DNA of 26,135 nt from an uncultured Eubacterium sp. (GCA_902495595.1 CABUXV010000031.1:1-26135); one strand, 5' to 3'. Positions 14,504 through 23,147 are shown, counted from the stretch's first letter. Notes: generated by a model not told the origin, from the sequence alone. Program-made: numbers and translations.

Positions 14504-14532
14504 TTGTAATAAGGAAAATTATGTGTTACAAT
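14504..14532 (+). promoter_or_regulatory. gyrB promoter
   Basis: TTGTAA (14504-14509) and TACAAT (14527-14532) are separated by 17 bp, a good sigma-A match. The predicted start is near 14539, about 33 nt before the gyrB ATG. No other gene lies in the 188-bp recF-gyrB gap, so gyrB-gyrA-trpS can be transcribed independently of dnaA-dnaN-recF. Confidence 0.75.
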
Positions 14533-14571
14533 CAAGGGTAATGATTATATAGATAAAAAGGAGATTACGTA

Positions 14572-16491
14572 ATGGCGAAAGACGAAAAGCTTCAGCAGTA
14601 TGACGCGGAGCAGATACAGGTATTGGAAGGTCTTGAAGCTGTCAGAAAAAGACCCGGAATGTATATAGGAAGTACGGGCGCCAGGGGACTTCACCATTTG
14701 GTTTATGAAGTTGTTGATAATAGTATTGACGAAGCACTGGCAGGTTTTTGCAGTACTATAAACGTTACTATACACAAAGATAATTCTATCACTGTAGAGG
14801 ATGACGGAAGAGGGATGCCGGTGGACAAGCATCCTAAGCTTGGAATTCCTGCTGTTGAGGTTATTCATACCGTTCTTCACGCCGGCGGAAAATTCGGAGG
14901 CGGAGGATATAAGGTTTCCGGAGGTCTTCATGGTGTAGGCGCTTCTGTAGTAAACGCTTTATCAACTCATATGGAAGTTGAGATAAGAAGAAACGGCAAA
15001 ATTTATAAACAGGGATATGAAAGAGGAAAAACAGTAACTCCTTTGGAGGAAATAGGAAATTCGAGAAAAACAGGTTCCAAGAGTACTTTTTGGCCTGATC
15101 CTGAAATTTTTGACGAGACGGAATTCGACTTTGAGACCCTTGAGAGAAGATTAAGGGAAATGGCATTTCTCAATAAGGGAATAAAGATAACCCTTAAAGA
15201 CGAAAGAGAAGGAAAGAAAAAGAATGAAGAATTTCATTATGAAGGCGGTATAAAGGAATTCGTTCTTCATATGAACAAAAATAAAGAAGCGCTTCACGAT
15301 AATGTAATATATTTTGAAGTAGCCGATAAGGAAAGAGAAGTTGAAGTAGCCATGCAGTACACCGACAGGTACAATGAAATGCTTCTTTCCTATGCGAATA
15401 ATATAAATACCACAGAGGGCGGTTTTCACATGGTTGGATTTAAGACTGCTCTTACGAGGGTTTTCAACGATTATGCCAAGAGAAATAAATTCATAAAAGA
15501 CAGCAGCGACAGTTTGTCAGGCGAGGATATTAGAGAAGGGCTTACAGCGGTTGTTTCAGTAAAGCTCACTGAACCGCAGTTTGAAGGACAGACTAAAACT
15601 AAGCTGGGAAACAGTGAGATGAGAGGGTTTGTTGAGACTGCCACTGCTGATAACGTGCTGGCTTTTCTCGAGGAAAATCCTACTCAGGCTAAGATAATAC
15701 TTGATAAATGCATGAGAGCAGCAAGAGCCAGAGAAGCTGCAAGAAAAGCGAGAGAACTTACAAGGAGAAAAAGCGTTCTTGACGGAATTTCCATGCCGGG
15801 AAAACTTGCTGACTGCTCTGAAAAAAATCCGTCTCTTTCGGAGATATTTTTAGTAGAGGGTGACTCTGCGGGCGGAAGCGCCAAACAGGGAAGAGACAGA
15901 CTCAGACAGGCAGTTCTTCCTTTAAGAGGCAAAATACTGAATGTTGAAAAAGCAAGACTTGACAGGATTTTAAATTCAGATGAAATAAAGAATATGATAA
16001 CTGCTTTCGGCTGCAATATAGGAGCTGATTTTGACGAGTCGAAACTCAGGTATCATAAGATAATAATAATGACCGATGCGGATGTTGACGGAGCTCACAT
16101 AAGAACGCTTCTTCTGACTTTCTTCTACAGGTATATGACGCCTTTGATCGAAAAGGGGTATGTATACGCTGCTCAGCCTCCTCTTTTTCAGGTAAAAAAA
16201 GGAAAAGAAGTTTACTATACTTATTCCGAAAGGGAACAGGAAAAACTTATGAAAGAGCTGGCTGACAAACCGGGAAAAGCAGATATACAAAGATACAAAG
16301 GTCTTGGAGAAATGGACTTTCATCAGCTTTGGGAAACTACGATGGATTACAACAACAGAACGCTTATTCAGATAACTATCGATGATGCGACTGCTGCAGA
16401 TGAGATATTTACAACCCTTATGGGAGATAAGGTTCAGCCGAGAAGAAAATTTATAGAAGAAAATGCCGTTCTTGCAACGCTTGATATATAG
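14572..16491 (+). CDS. gyrB: DNA gyrase subunit B
   Basis: The 639-residue subunit supplies the ATPase and part of the cleavage core of gyrase, which introduces negative supercoils. The N-terminal GHKL ATPase contains VRKRPGMYIGST and a GGKFGGGGYKVSGGLHGVG lid region. The TOPRIM domain holds EGDSAGGSAKQGRD at about 426-439 and the metal-binding TDADVDGAHI at about 501-510. The C-terminal tail is the short type common in Firmicutes, with QRYKGLGEM. The ATG is preceded by AAGGAG at 8-nt spacing and by its own promoter. gyrA begins 17 bp after the stop. Confidence 0.98.
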   Translation: MAKDEKLQQYDAEQIQVLEGLEAVRKRPGMYIGSTGARGLHHLVYEVVDNSIDEALAGFCSTINVTIHKDNSITVEDDGRGMPVDKHPKLGIPAVEVIHTVLHAGGKFGGGGYKVSGGLHGVGASVVNALSTHMEVEIRRNGKIYKQGYERGKTVTPLEEIGNSRKTGSKSTFWPDPEIFDETEFDFETLERRLREMAFLNKGIKITLKDEREGKKKNEEFHYEGGIKEFVLHMNKNKEALHDNVIYFEVADKEREVEVAMQYTDRYNEMLLSYANNINTTEGGFHMVGFKTALTRVFNDYAKRNKFIKDSSDSLSGEDIREGLTAVVSVKLTEPQFEGQTKTKLGNSEMRGFVETATADNVLAFLEENPTQAKIILDKCMRAARAREAARKARELTRRKSVLDGISMPGKLADCSEKNPSLSEIFLVEGDSAGGSAKQGRDRLRQAVLPLRGKILNVEKARLDRILNSDEIKNMITAFGCNIGADFDESKLRYHKIIIMTDADVDGAHIRTLLLTFFYRYMTPLIEKGYVYAAQPPLFQVKKGKEVYYTYSEREQEKLMKELADKPGKADIQRYKGLGEMDFHQLWETTMDYNNRTLIQITIDDATAADEIFTTLMGDKVQPRRKFIEENAVLATLDI

Positions 16492-16508
16492 ATGGGAGGA
16501 GTTAATAT

Positions 16509-19040
16509 ATGAATAATCTTATTGAAGACCAGAAGATGGTCCAGCATGAAATTCACGACGAAATGAAAAACTCCTACATCGATTATGCGATGAGCGTAAT
16601 AGTAGGAAGAGCTCTTCCTGATGTAAGAGACGGTCTTAAACCTGTTCACAGAAGAATACTTTACGGTATGAGCGGACTTGGGGTAACTCCTGATAAACCT
16701 TTTAAGAAATCTGCTCGTATTGTCGGTGAAGTAATGGGTAAATATCACCCTCACGGCGACAGTTCGATTTATGACGCCATGGTAAGACTTGCTCAGGATT
16801 TCTCCACAAGATATCTTCTCGTAGACGGTCACGGAAACTTTGGCTCTGTAGATGGAGACGGAGCTGCGGCAATGCGTTATACGGAAGCGAGAATGTCTCC
16901 TTTCTCTCTTGAAATGCTGAAAGATATAGATAAAGATACTGTAGATTTCATGCCGAATTTTGATGAAGAAGAAAAGGAACCTGTAGTTCTTCCTGCAAGA
17001 TTTCCTAACCTTTTGGTAAACGGAAGCAATGGTATAGCCGTAGGTATGGCTACATCAATTCCTCCTCATAATCTTGGAGAAGTAATAGATGCTACAGTCA
17101 AAATGATAGATGACGAGAACTGTACAATAGATGATCTGATAGAAATAGTTAAAGGACCTGATTTTCCTACGGGAGCCCAGATTCTAGGCAGGAAAGGTGC
17201 AAGGGAAGCTTACAGAACAGGACAGGGAAAAGTTTTAGTAAGGGCGATAGCAAATATAGAAGAAACGGATAAAGGACGTTCTCAGATAATAATTACGGAA
17301 ATACCTTTCCAGGTAAACAAAGCCAGACTTCTCGAAAAAATAGGAGAACTCGTAAAAGATAAGAGAATAGAGGGAATTTCCGCTATAAGGGACGAATCCA
17401 ACAGAAACGGTATGCGTATAGTAATAGAGTTAAAAAGGGATGCGAATCCCAGGATAACTCTTAACAGACTTTACAAGCATACACAGCTTCAGGAAAACTA
17501 CAGCATGATAATGATTGCTCTTGTAGACGGTCAGCCCAGACTTTTAAATCTCTATCAGATACTTGAGGAATATCTTAAACATCAGAAAGAAGTAGTTACA
17601 AGAAGAACTCTGTTTGATCTTAAAAAGGCGGAAGCCAGGGCTCATATACTCGAGGGACTTCGTATAGCTCTTGATAATATCGATGAGATAATTAAAATAA
17701 TAAGATCAAGCTACAACGATGCCAAAGCTAAACTTATGGAACGCTTCGGACTGTCGGAAATACAGTCTCAGGCTATACTCGATATGAGACTTGCAAGACT
17801 TCAGGGACTTGAAAGGGAAAAAATAGAAGACGAATATGCTGAACTTTGCAAAAGAATAGCATATTACAACGAACTTCTGGCAGATGAAAAGAAACTGATG
17901 GGAGTTGTTAAAGATGAACTTTTGGAAATAAAGGAAAAATGGGCAGATGAAAGAAGAACAAAGCTTACTTCTGCCGCCGATGAGATGGATGATGAAGATC
18001 TAATAGAAGAAAAACAAGTTGCCATAACTCTTACACATCTGGGATACCTCAAGAGGATAGCTGCTGATACGTACAAGACTCAGAGAAGAGGAGGAAAAGG
18101 AATAACAGGACTTACGACAAGGGAAAACGACTTTGTTACAAATCTCATAATGACTTCAACCCACGATAATCTCATGTTCTTTACAAATACGGGAAAAGCG
18201 CATAAGATAAAGGCTTATGAGATTCCTGAAGCGACCAGAACAGCTAAGGGAACGCCTGCTATAAACTTCCTCAATCTCATGCAGAGGGAAAGAATAACAA
18301 CTGTAATACCTCTTAAGGATTTCAGAGACGATAAGTATCTTATAGCCGTAACAAAACAAGGAACCATAAAGAAAACCGCTATTTCTCAGTTTGACACCAA
18401 CAGGAAAACCGGTCTTATAGCGATAACTCTCAAGGAAGACGATGAGCTCGTAGGAATCAAGCAGACTTCCGGAAACGATAAAGTTATAATAATAACTAAA
18501 AACGGCAAATGCATAAGCTTCTCAGAAGATGATGTAAGACCTATGGGAAGAATTGCCGGAGGCGTAAGAGCCATAAAGCTGGAAGATGATGATGAAGTCG
18601 TTTCAATGGAACTTGTGCAGGCAGATGAGGAACTTCTCGTGGTAACAACCAACGGTTTTGGAAAGAGAACTCCTGTAAGTGATTATAAAATACAGGCAAG
18701 AGGCGGCAAGGGACTTTTAACTTATGATAAGAGCAAATTCAGAAAGACGGGATACTTGGTAGGCGCCATAGTTGTCGATGATGATGATGAAGTTCTGCTT
18801 ATAAATTCAGAGGGAACTATAATAAGAATAAAAGCCAGCGAAGTTTCAAAACTGGGAAGAGCAACTCAGGGTGTTAAGATAATGCGTACAGATGAGGACA
18901 CCAATATTATTTCCATAGCGAAAGTTATAAACGAAGAAGAACATGCGGAAGATGCAAAGCTTGCCCTTGAAAAAAAGGCTAAGGAAAAAGATGAAAAATC
19001 AGATGATGGCTCGGAACAGACCTCACTTGATTTAAAATAA
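16509..19040 (+). CDS. gyrA: DNA gyrase subunit A
   Basis: The 843-residue subunit carries the catalytic tyrosine Y124 in AAMRYTEARM, which forms the transient DNA-protein bond. The quinolone-resistance region reads YHPHGDSSIYDAM, with Ser and Asp at the two key positions, so it looks like the sensitive form. The C-terminal beta-pinwheel contains the GyrA-box-like QRRGGKG (nt about 18084), which distinguishes gyrase from topoisomerase IV. An acidic tail ends the protein. GGGAGGAG precedes the ATG. It lies in a gyrB-gyrA-trpS operon. Confidence 0.98.
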   Translation: MNNLIEDQKMVQHEIHDEMKNSYIDYAMSVIVGRALPDVRDGLKPVHRRILYGMSGLGVTPDKPFKKSARIVGEVMGKYHPHGDSSIYDAMVRLAQDFSTRYLLVDGHGNFGSVDGDGAAAMRYTEARMSPFSLEMLKDIDKDTVDFMPNFDEEEKEPVVLPARFPNLLVNGSNGIAVGMATSIPPHNLGEVIDATVKMIDDENCTIDDLIEIVKGPDFPTGAQILGRKGAREAYRTGQGKVLVRAIANIEETDKGRSQIIITEIPFQVNKARLLEKIGELVKDKRIEGISAIRDESNRNGMRIVIELKRDANPRITLNRLYKHTQLQENYSMIMIALVDGQPRLLNLYQILEEYLKHQKEVVTRRTLFDLKKAEARAHILEGLRIALDNIDEIIKIIRSSYNDAKAKLMERFGLSEIQSQAILDMRLARLQGLEREKIEDEYAELCKRIAYYNELLADEKKLMGVVKDELLEIKEKWADERRTKLTSAADEMDDEDLIEEKQVAITLTHLGYLKRIAADTYKTQRRGGKGITGLTTRENDFVTNLIMTSTHDNLMFFTNTGKAHKIKAYEIPEATRTAKGTPAINFLNLMQRERITTVIPLKDFRDDKYLIAVTKQGTIKKTAISQFDTNRKTGLIAITLKEDDELVGIKQTSGNDKVIIITKNGKCISFSEDDVRPMGRIAGGVRAIKLEDDDEVVSMELVQADEELLVVTTNGFGKRTPVSDYKIQARGGKGLLTYDKSKFRKTGYLVGAIVVDDDDEVLLINSEGTIIRIKASEVSKLGRATQGVKIMRTDEDTNIISIAKVINEEEHAEDAKLALEKKAKEKDEKSDDGSEQTSLDLK

Positions 19041-19076
19041 ACATAAAGTTAAATTTATTAATAAAGAGGAAAAGAA

Positions 19077-20057
19077 ATGAAACGTGTTTTTTCAGGTGTA
19101 CAGCCTACAGGCAATATTCATATAGGTAATTATTTAGGGGCGCTCAGACAGTTTGTTGAACTTCAGGATGACAACGAGTGCATATACTGTATAGTCGACC
19201 TTCATTCCATAACAGTGCCTCAGGATCCAAAAGAACTTAGAAAAAATATACTTGATGTTGCTGCTCTGTATCTTGCTATAGGTATAGACCCTAAAAAATC
19301 AATAATATTCGTTCAGTCAGACGTAAGCGGACATACGGAGCTTTCATGGATATTGACTTGTAATTCATATACGGGAGAGCTTTCCAGGATGACGCAGTTT
19401 AAGGATAAGAGCAGAGGCAAAGAGTCAGCGCCTACAGGACTTTTTTCATATCCTGTTTTGATGGCAGCCGATATTCTGCTTTACGATACGGACATAGTTC
19501 CCGTTGGCAGCGATCAAAAACAGCATATAGAGCTTTGCAGAGACATTGCTATAAGAATAAACAATAAGTACAAGAAAACTTTCGTAGTTCCGGAAGGCAG
19601 ATTCTTAAAATCCGGCGCAAGGATAATGTCCCTTGATGAGCCTACTTCAAAGATGAGCAAGAGCGCAGAGAATATTCACAGCAGAATATCACTTCTGGAT
19701 GAAGACAGCAAAATTAAAAAATCCATTATGAGAGCTACAACCGATTCCGATGGAGAAATAAGATTCGATATGGAAAATAAACCGGGAGTCAGCAACCTTT
19801 TGAATATTTACAGCGCATTTTCGGGAAAGCCGGTTGAGGATATAGTTAACGAATTTGCAGGCTGCGGATACGGTGATTTCAAAAAAGAACTAGTGTCAAT
19901 AACTCAGGAAGCAATGGCTCCTATAAAACAGAATTTCAAGGAAATAAGGGAATCCGATGAATTAAAAAACATTCTGAGAGACGGTTCAGAAAGGGCTAAC
20001 GCCATCGCAGAAAAAACAATTAAAAGAGTAAAAGATAATTTCGGACTTGGATTTTAA
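19077..20057 (+). CDS. trpS: Tryptophanyl-tRNA synthetase
   Basis: This 326-residue class I aminoacyl-tRNA synthetase charges tRNA-Trp. The HIGH-type motif is PTGNIHIGN (10-18) and the KMSKS loop is at 192-196. Length and motifs fit the bacterial TrpRS I family. The ATG has AGAGG upstream. The gene starts 36 bp after gyrA with no promoter or T-box leader visible in that gap, so it is probably co-transcribed with gyrBA, which is an uncommon partner for trpS. A strong terminator follows. Confidence 0.97.
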   Translation: MKRVFSGVQPTGNIHIGNYLGALRQFVELQDDNECIYCIVDLHSITVPQDPKELRKNILDVAALYLAIGIDPKKSIIFVQSDVSGHTELSWILTCNSYTGELSRMTQFKDKSRGKESAPTGLFSYPVLMAADILLYDTDIVPVGSDQKQHIELCRDIAIRINNKYKKTFVVPEGRFLKSGARIMSLDEPTSKMSKSAENIHSRISLLDEDSKIKKSIMRATTDSDGEIRFDMENKPGVSNLLNIYSAFSGKPVEDIVNEFAGCGYGDFKKELVSITQEAMAPIKQNFKEIRESDELKNILRDGSERANAIAEKTIKRVKDNFGLGF

Positions 20058-20073
20058 GAAAAAAAGGAATAAA

Positions 20074-20115
20074 AATATCGGTGAGCTGATTAAAAAGCCC
20101 ACCGGTATTTTTTTT
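20074..20115 (+). terminator. Rho-independent terminator after trpS
   Basis: Arms 20074-20086 and 20097-20109 pair over 13 positions with one G-U and one mismatch, and a run of eight T residues follows. It ends the gyrB-gyrA-trpS transcript. Confidence 0.88.
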
Positions 20116-20247
20116 CATGAAAATACGTTTTAGATATTTTTAAAATATTTAAAACATTATTTTGCGAAGAGTAGCAGGCCTTTACGGACAGTATATGTAC
20201 ATAAGAATTTTTGATTCCTTTTTGCGAATTTTTTCATAAAAACAGTT

Positions 20248-20276
20248 TTGATAAATATTTCATATCTGCGTAAAAT
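20248..20276 (+). promoter_or_regulatory. Promoter of the thioredoxin-reductase-like gene
   Basis: TTGATA (20248-20253) and TAAAAT (20271-20276) are spaced 17 bp apart, with a predicted start near 20283. The intergenic region upstream (20116-20247) is AT-rich and carries two copies of TTTTGCGAA 60 bp apart (20160-20168 and 20220-20228); no gene is seen in it. Confidence 0.7.
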
Positions 20277-20309
20277 AATAAATAATTAAATTTATACAGG
20301 GGTAAAAAT

Positions 20310-21974
20310 ATGAAAGATTTATATGATGTAGTTATAGTGGGAGGCGGACCGGCAGGTCTTACAGCTGCTTTATATCTGGCAAGAGCAAAGTACAGGGTAG
20401 TTGTTTTGGAGAAAGAACAGTTCGGAGGGCAGGTTACCATAACTTCCGAGGTAGTAAATTATCCCGGAGTATTTAAAACCGATGGTAAAGGCTTAACGGA
20501 AACCATGAAAGAGCAGGCTGAAAGTTTCGGAGCGGAGTTTATTATGACCGAAGCAGACAGACTGGAAGTGGATGGGGATATTAAAAAGGTTCATACAGGC
20601 GCAGGCGTACTTTCGTGTTTCGGAATTCTGATTGCAACAGGTGCAAATCCCAGAATGGTTGGATTTAAAGGTGAGAGTGAATTCAAGGGACATGGTGTCG
20701 CATACTGCGCTACATGTGATGGTGAATTTTTTTCCGGAAAGGATATATTTGTTATCGGAGGAGGATATGCCGCGGCGCAGGAGAGCATTTTTCTTACAAA
20801 ATATGCGAAGCATGTAACAATTCTCATGCGGGGAGATGATTTTTCATGCGCCAAGAGTATGGCGGATGCCGTCAGAAGCAATGAAAATATTACGGTAATG
20901 ACAAATGTTCAAGTTCAGGAAGTGGACGGTGATAAAGCACTGAAATCATTAAAATACAAGGATTTGAAAACAGGAAAAATATCGGAATACAAACCTGATG
21001 ATGAAGATACTTTCGGTGTATTTGTATTTGCAGGATATGAACCTGAGACCGAATTGGCAGAGGGAATAGTTGATTTGGACGAGCATGGATATATAAAGAC
21101 GGATATGGAACAAAAGACTAATATTGAAGGTATCTATGCGGCAGGCGATGTATGTATAAAAAATCTCAGACAAGTTGTAACTGCCGTAGGCGACGGTGCG
21201 ATAGCGGCTACCGAACTTGAACGTTACGCTGCCTCAATGCAGGAAAAAACAGGAATGAAGCCTGAAATCAGTCAGAAATCTAATATTAAAAAAGATTCAT
21301 CTTCCGATTTAAAAAATAGCGCTTACGGTAATTTTGAACAAAGTAATTCTGATTTTAAAGGAGAAAATAAAAAAGCGATTTTTTCAGATGAAATTATAAA
21401 GCAGCTTGACGCTTTGTTTTCCAAGATGAAAAAGCCTTTGATTCTAAAACTTTTTTTAGATAAGAGTGAAGTGGCAGGAGAACTTAGAGCTTACGCTGAG
21501 GAAATGGCGTCCCTTACGGATAAAATTAATGTAAGCATAGAAGATGAGGTTTCAAAGGAAGAAGAGCTTCCTTGCGTAAGGATATTTATGGATGACGGAA
21601 CAGATACAGGACTTGCATTTCATGGATTCCCGGGAGGTCATGAATTCACTTCTTTTATTTTGGGACTTTATAATGTATCAGGACCTGGGCAGGAAATCGA
21701 AGAAAATATACAAAAAAGAATAGACGAAATCAAAGAACCTGTAAATATACAGATAATGGTTTCCCTTTCATGCAGTATGTGCCCCGAGTCGGTGGTATCG
21801 GCTCAAAAGATAGCAGCGGAAAATTCTTTAGTAAGAGCAGAAATATACGATGTAAATCTTTATCCCGAAATAAAAGAAAAGTACAGCATTATGAGCGTAC
21901 CCTGCATGGTAATAAACGATGGAGAACCTGTCTTTGGAAGGAAAAACATAAGTCAGATACTGGATTTGATTTAA
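20310..21974 (+). CDS. Thioredoxin-reductase-like flavoprotein fused to a C-terminal AhpF-type redox module
   Basis: The first ~310 residues are a complete thioredoxin-reductase fold: FAD-binding GGGPAG at 11-16, redox-active CATC at 133-136, a nucleotide-binding GGGYAA at 150-155 and the FAD-ribityl site GIYAAGD at 274-280. A polar linker (about 311-355) follows. The rest (356-554) looks like the tandem thioredoxin-fold module of AhpF, with CSMC at 488-491 followed by PES, and a cis-proline loop SVPCM at 529-533. In AhpF that module is N-terminal, so the order is reversed here. The HRRxxxR NADPH-selecting motif of classical TrxB is replaced by MRGDDFSC, so the donor may be NADH or ferredoxin rather than NADPH. 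A likely role is electron transfer to peroxiredoxin or thioredoxin-like partners; none is adjacent. It is monocistronic, between two terminators. Confidence 0.85.
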   Translation: MKDLYDVVIVGGGPAGLTAALYLARAKYRVVVLEKEQFGGQVTITSEVVNYPGVFKTDGKGLTETMKEQAESFGAEFIMTEADRLEVDGDIKKVHTGAGVLSCFGILIATGANPRMVGFKGESEFKGHGVAYCATCDGEFFSGKDIFVIGGGYAAAQESIFLTKYAKHVTILMRGDDFSCAKSMADAVRSNENITVMTNVQVQEVDGDKALKSLKYKDLKTGKISEYKPDDEDTFGVFVFAGYEPETELAEGIVDLDEHGYIKTDMEQKTNIEGIYAAGDVCIKNLRQVVTAVGDGAIAATELERYAASMQEKTGMKPEISQKSNIKKDSSSDLKNSAYGNFEQSNSDFKGENKKAIFSDEIIKQLDALFSKMKKPLILKLFLDKSEVAGELRAYAEEMASLTDKINVSIEDEVSKEEELPCVRIFMDDGTDTGLAFHGFPGGHEFTSFILGLYNVSGPGQEIEENIQKRIDEIKEPVNIQIMVSLSCSMCPESVVSAQKIAAENSLVRAEIYDVNLYPEIKEKYSIMSVPCMVINDGEPVFGRKNISQILDLI

Positions 21975-22005
21975 AACAGTAAAGCTGAAATATTAACGAT
22001 GAGCT

Positions 22006-22036
22006 AAAAAATAACCCTGCCTTGGAGGCAGGGTTT
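22006..22036. terminator. Hairpin after the thioredoxin-reductase-like gene, with U-tract mainly on the minus strand
   Basis: A 10-bp perfect stem, AACCCTGCCT (22013-22022) and AGGCAGGGTT (22026-22035), has a 3-nt loop. On the plus strand only TT(T) follows, whereas on the minus strand the stem is followed by ATTTTTT. It can end the plus-strand gene but looks stronger for transcripts arriving from the right. Confidence 0.75.
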
Positions 22037-22049
22037 ACATAATGCAAAA

Positions 22050-22302
22050 TATCCAAAAGTGCTGTAAAGATGCATGTTTTGGATAAAAGCAGTTCTTTTT
22101 GCCGGCTTGACAGGAGCTGATTATCCAAAATTCCTAATTACAAAGACATTTTGGTCGAAAAAATGTAAATGTATTTCATATACAGCCTGGATTTTATCCA
22201 AAAGGTCGTTATAAACGGCAATATTGGTTATTGATAAATTTTTTACAGGCAGTATATGGGAGATTTTATCCAAAAGCACGTTGTAAAGGAAGCTTTTGGA
22301 TA
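22050..22302. repeat. Array of four 36-bp palindromes with 72-73-bp period
   Basis: TATCCAAAA occurs at 22050, 22122, 22195 and 22267. After each copy, exactly 18 nt later, comes a full or partial inverse arm: TTTTGGATA at 22077 and 22294 (perfect), TTTTGGTCG at 22149 and TATTGGTTA at 22222. The unit starts are 72, 73 and 72 bp apart. The inner 18 nt share a loose CGTTnTAAA-like core in the third and fourth units but are not identical. Sequence between units is also weakly similar (ACAGG, then GATTTTATCC). The array lies in an otherwise gene-free gap between the flavoprotein gene and hydC. It could be a set of binding sites, a structured RNA or a decayed tandem repeat. Confidence 0.8.
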
Positions 22303-22309
22303 TTTTGCT

Positions 22310-22366
22310 TTTCGGGACAAGGGATCCAATGGTCAAATTTCGGGACAGAGAATCCGATAGTTCAAC
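22310..22366. repeat. Pair of 28-bp diverged direct repeats, transposon-end-like
   Basis: TTTCGGGACA occurs at 22310-22319 and again at 22338-22347. The next ~18 bp are also related (GGGATCCAATGGTC versus AGAATCCGATAGTT). Short tandem repeats of this size are typical of the ends of some insertion sequences such as the IS21 family, but there is no transposase here. The repeats start 8 bp after the palindrome array. The remainder of the gap to the promoter (22367-22533) is AT-rich, holds two further TTGACA hexamers (22452-22457 and 22472-22477) without good -10 partners, and contains no gene I can support. Confidence 0.5.
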
Positions 22367-22533
22367 TTAAAAGTTTTATTATACTTATCCATATAGGGGC
22401 GGTATTTTTTTCTTGTGCAGAAAATAAATCTAAAGAAACTCCAAAGAATTTTTGACAATAAAATAAAATCATTGACAAATACGGATTTTGTTTAAAGTTT
22501 AGTTTAAGTTGCGGTTTTGCCGGTACTTACTTG

Positions 22534-22563
22534 TTGACAGCATATCGTAAATACAGGTATTCT
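22534..22563 (+). promoter_or_regulatory. Probable promoter of the hydrogenase operon
   Basis: A perfect TTGACA (22534-22539) is followed after 18 bp by TATTCT (22558-22563), with a TATAAT a few bases further on at suboptimal distance. The start would be near 22570, giving a leader of about 80 nt before hydC. No clear Rex or Crp/Fnr operator was recognised. Confidence 0.6.
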
Positions 22564-22652
22564 ATATAATATGAAGGGTTCCGCAAGTAGTTGAGCAAAT
22601 ATAAAAAGCCCATGAGTGTAGGTAAGGTAACAAGTAAGGAAAGGAGTTCGCC

Positions 22653-23147
22653 ATGAGTGAAAACTGCACTTTATGCGCTGAAGTGCAAGAAAATGCAAAA
22701 AAACTGGATGCCATTATAGCTAAATATAAAGGTACTCAGGGGGCATTGATTCCTGTACTTCATGAAGCACAGGAAGTATATGGATATTTACCGCTGGAAG
22801 TACAGAGAGATATTTCGGAAAAGCTGGATATACCGCTTGCGGAGGTTTACGGAGTTGTAAGCTTTTATACCCAGTTTTCCATAAATCCAAAGGGTAAATA
22901 CCAGATAAACGTGTGCATGGGTACAGCATGCTACGTAAAAGGTTCAAGTGAGATTCTCGATAAATTCAGAACGCGTCTATCAATTGATGTGGACGAATGT
23001 ACGGAAGACGGTAAGTATTCGCTTCACGCATGCAGATGTATAGGAGCATGCGGTCTTGCACCTGTAGTTACAGTAAATGATGAAGTTTTCGGTAAACTGG
23101 TCGCCGACGATGTAGACGGCATTATCGATAAATACGATGAACTGTAG
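22653..23147 (+). CDS. hydC: NADH-linked [FeFe]-hydrogenase subunit HydC (NuoE-like [2Fe-2S] protein)
   Basis: This 164-residue thioredoxin-like ferredoxin matches NuoE/HydC. The [2Fe-2S] ligands are Cys88 and Cys93 (CMGTAC) and Cys129 and Cys133 (CIGAC). The N-terminal helical region is normal for the family. As part of a HydABC complex it passes electrons between NAD(H) chemistry on HydB and the hydrogenase subunit. The ATG is preceded by AAAGGAG. hydB follows with 12 bp between stop and start. Alone it could be called NuoE, but the following hydrogenase gene and the absence of complex I genes favour HydC. Confidence 0.92.
   Translation: MSENCTLCAEVQENAKKLDAIIAKYKGTQGALIPVLHEAQEVYGYLPLEVQRDISEKLDIPLAEVYGVVSFYTQFSINPKGKYQINVCMGTACYVKGSSEILDKFRTRLSIDVDECTEDGKYSLHACRCIGACGLAPVVTVNDEVFGKLVADDVDGIIDKYDEL

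Noticed and set aside
14545..16832. Long open frames antisense to gyrB and gyrA (also seen opposite dnaN)
   Set aside because: They follow from codon composition of the sense genes, lack ribosome binding sites and match no family.
20160..20228. Two copies of TTTTGCGAA 60 bp apart upstream of the flavoprotein gene
   Set aside because: Only 9 bp, AT-rich context, and no match to a regulator site I can name.
22050..22302. CRISPR array interpretation of the four palindromes
   Set aside because: Spacing is CRISPR-like, but repeat centres differ between units, only the arms are conserved, and no cas genes are in view.
22452..22496. Two TTGACA hexamers upstream of the hydrogenase promoter
   Set aside because: Neither has a credible -10 at 16-18 bp; the copy at 22534 is better placed.
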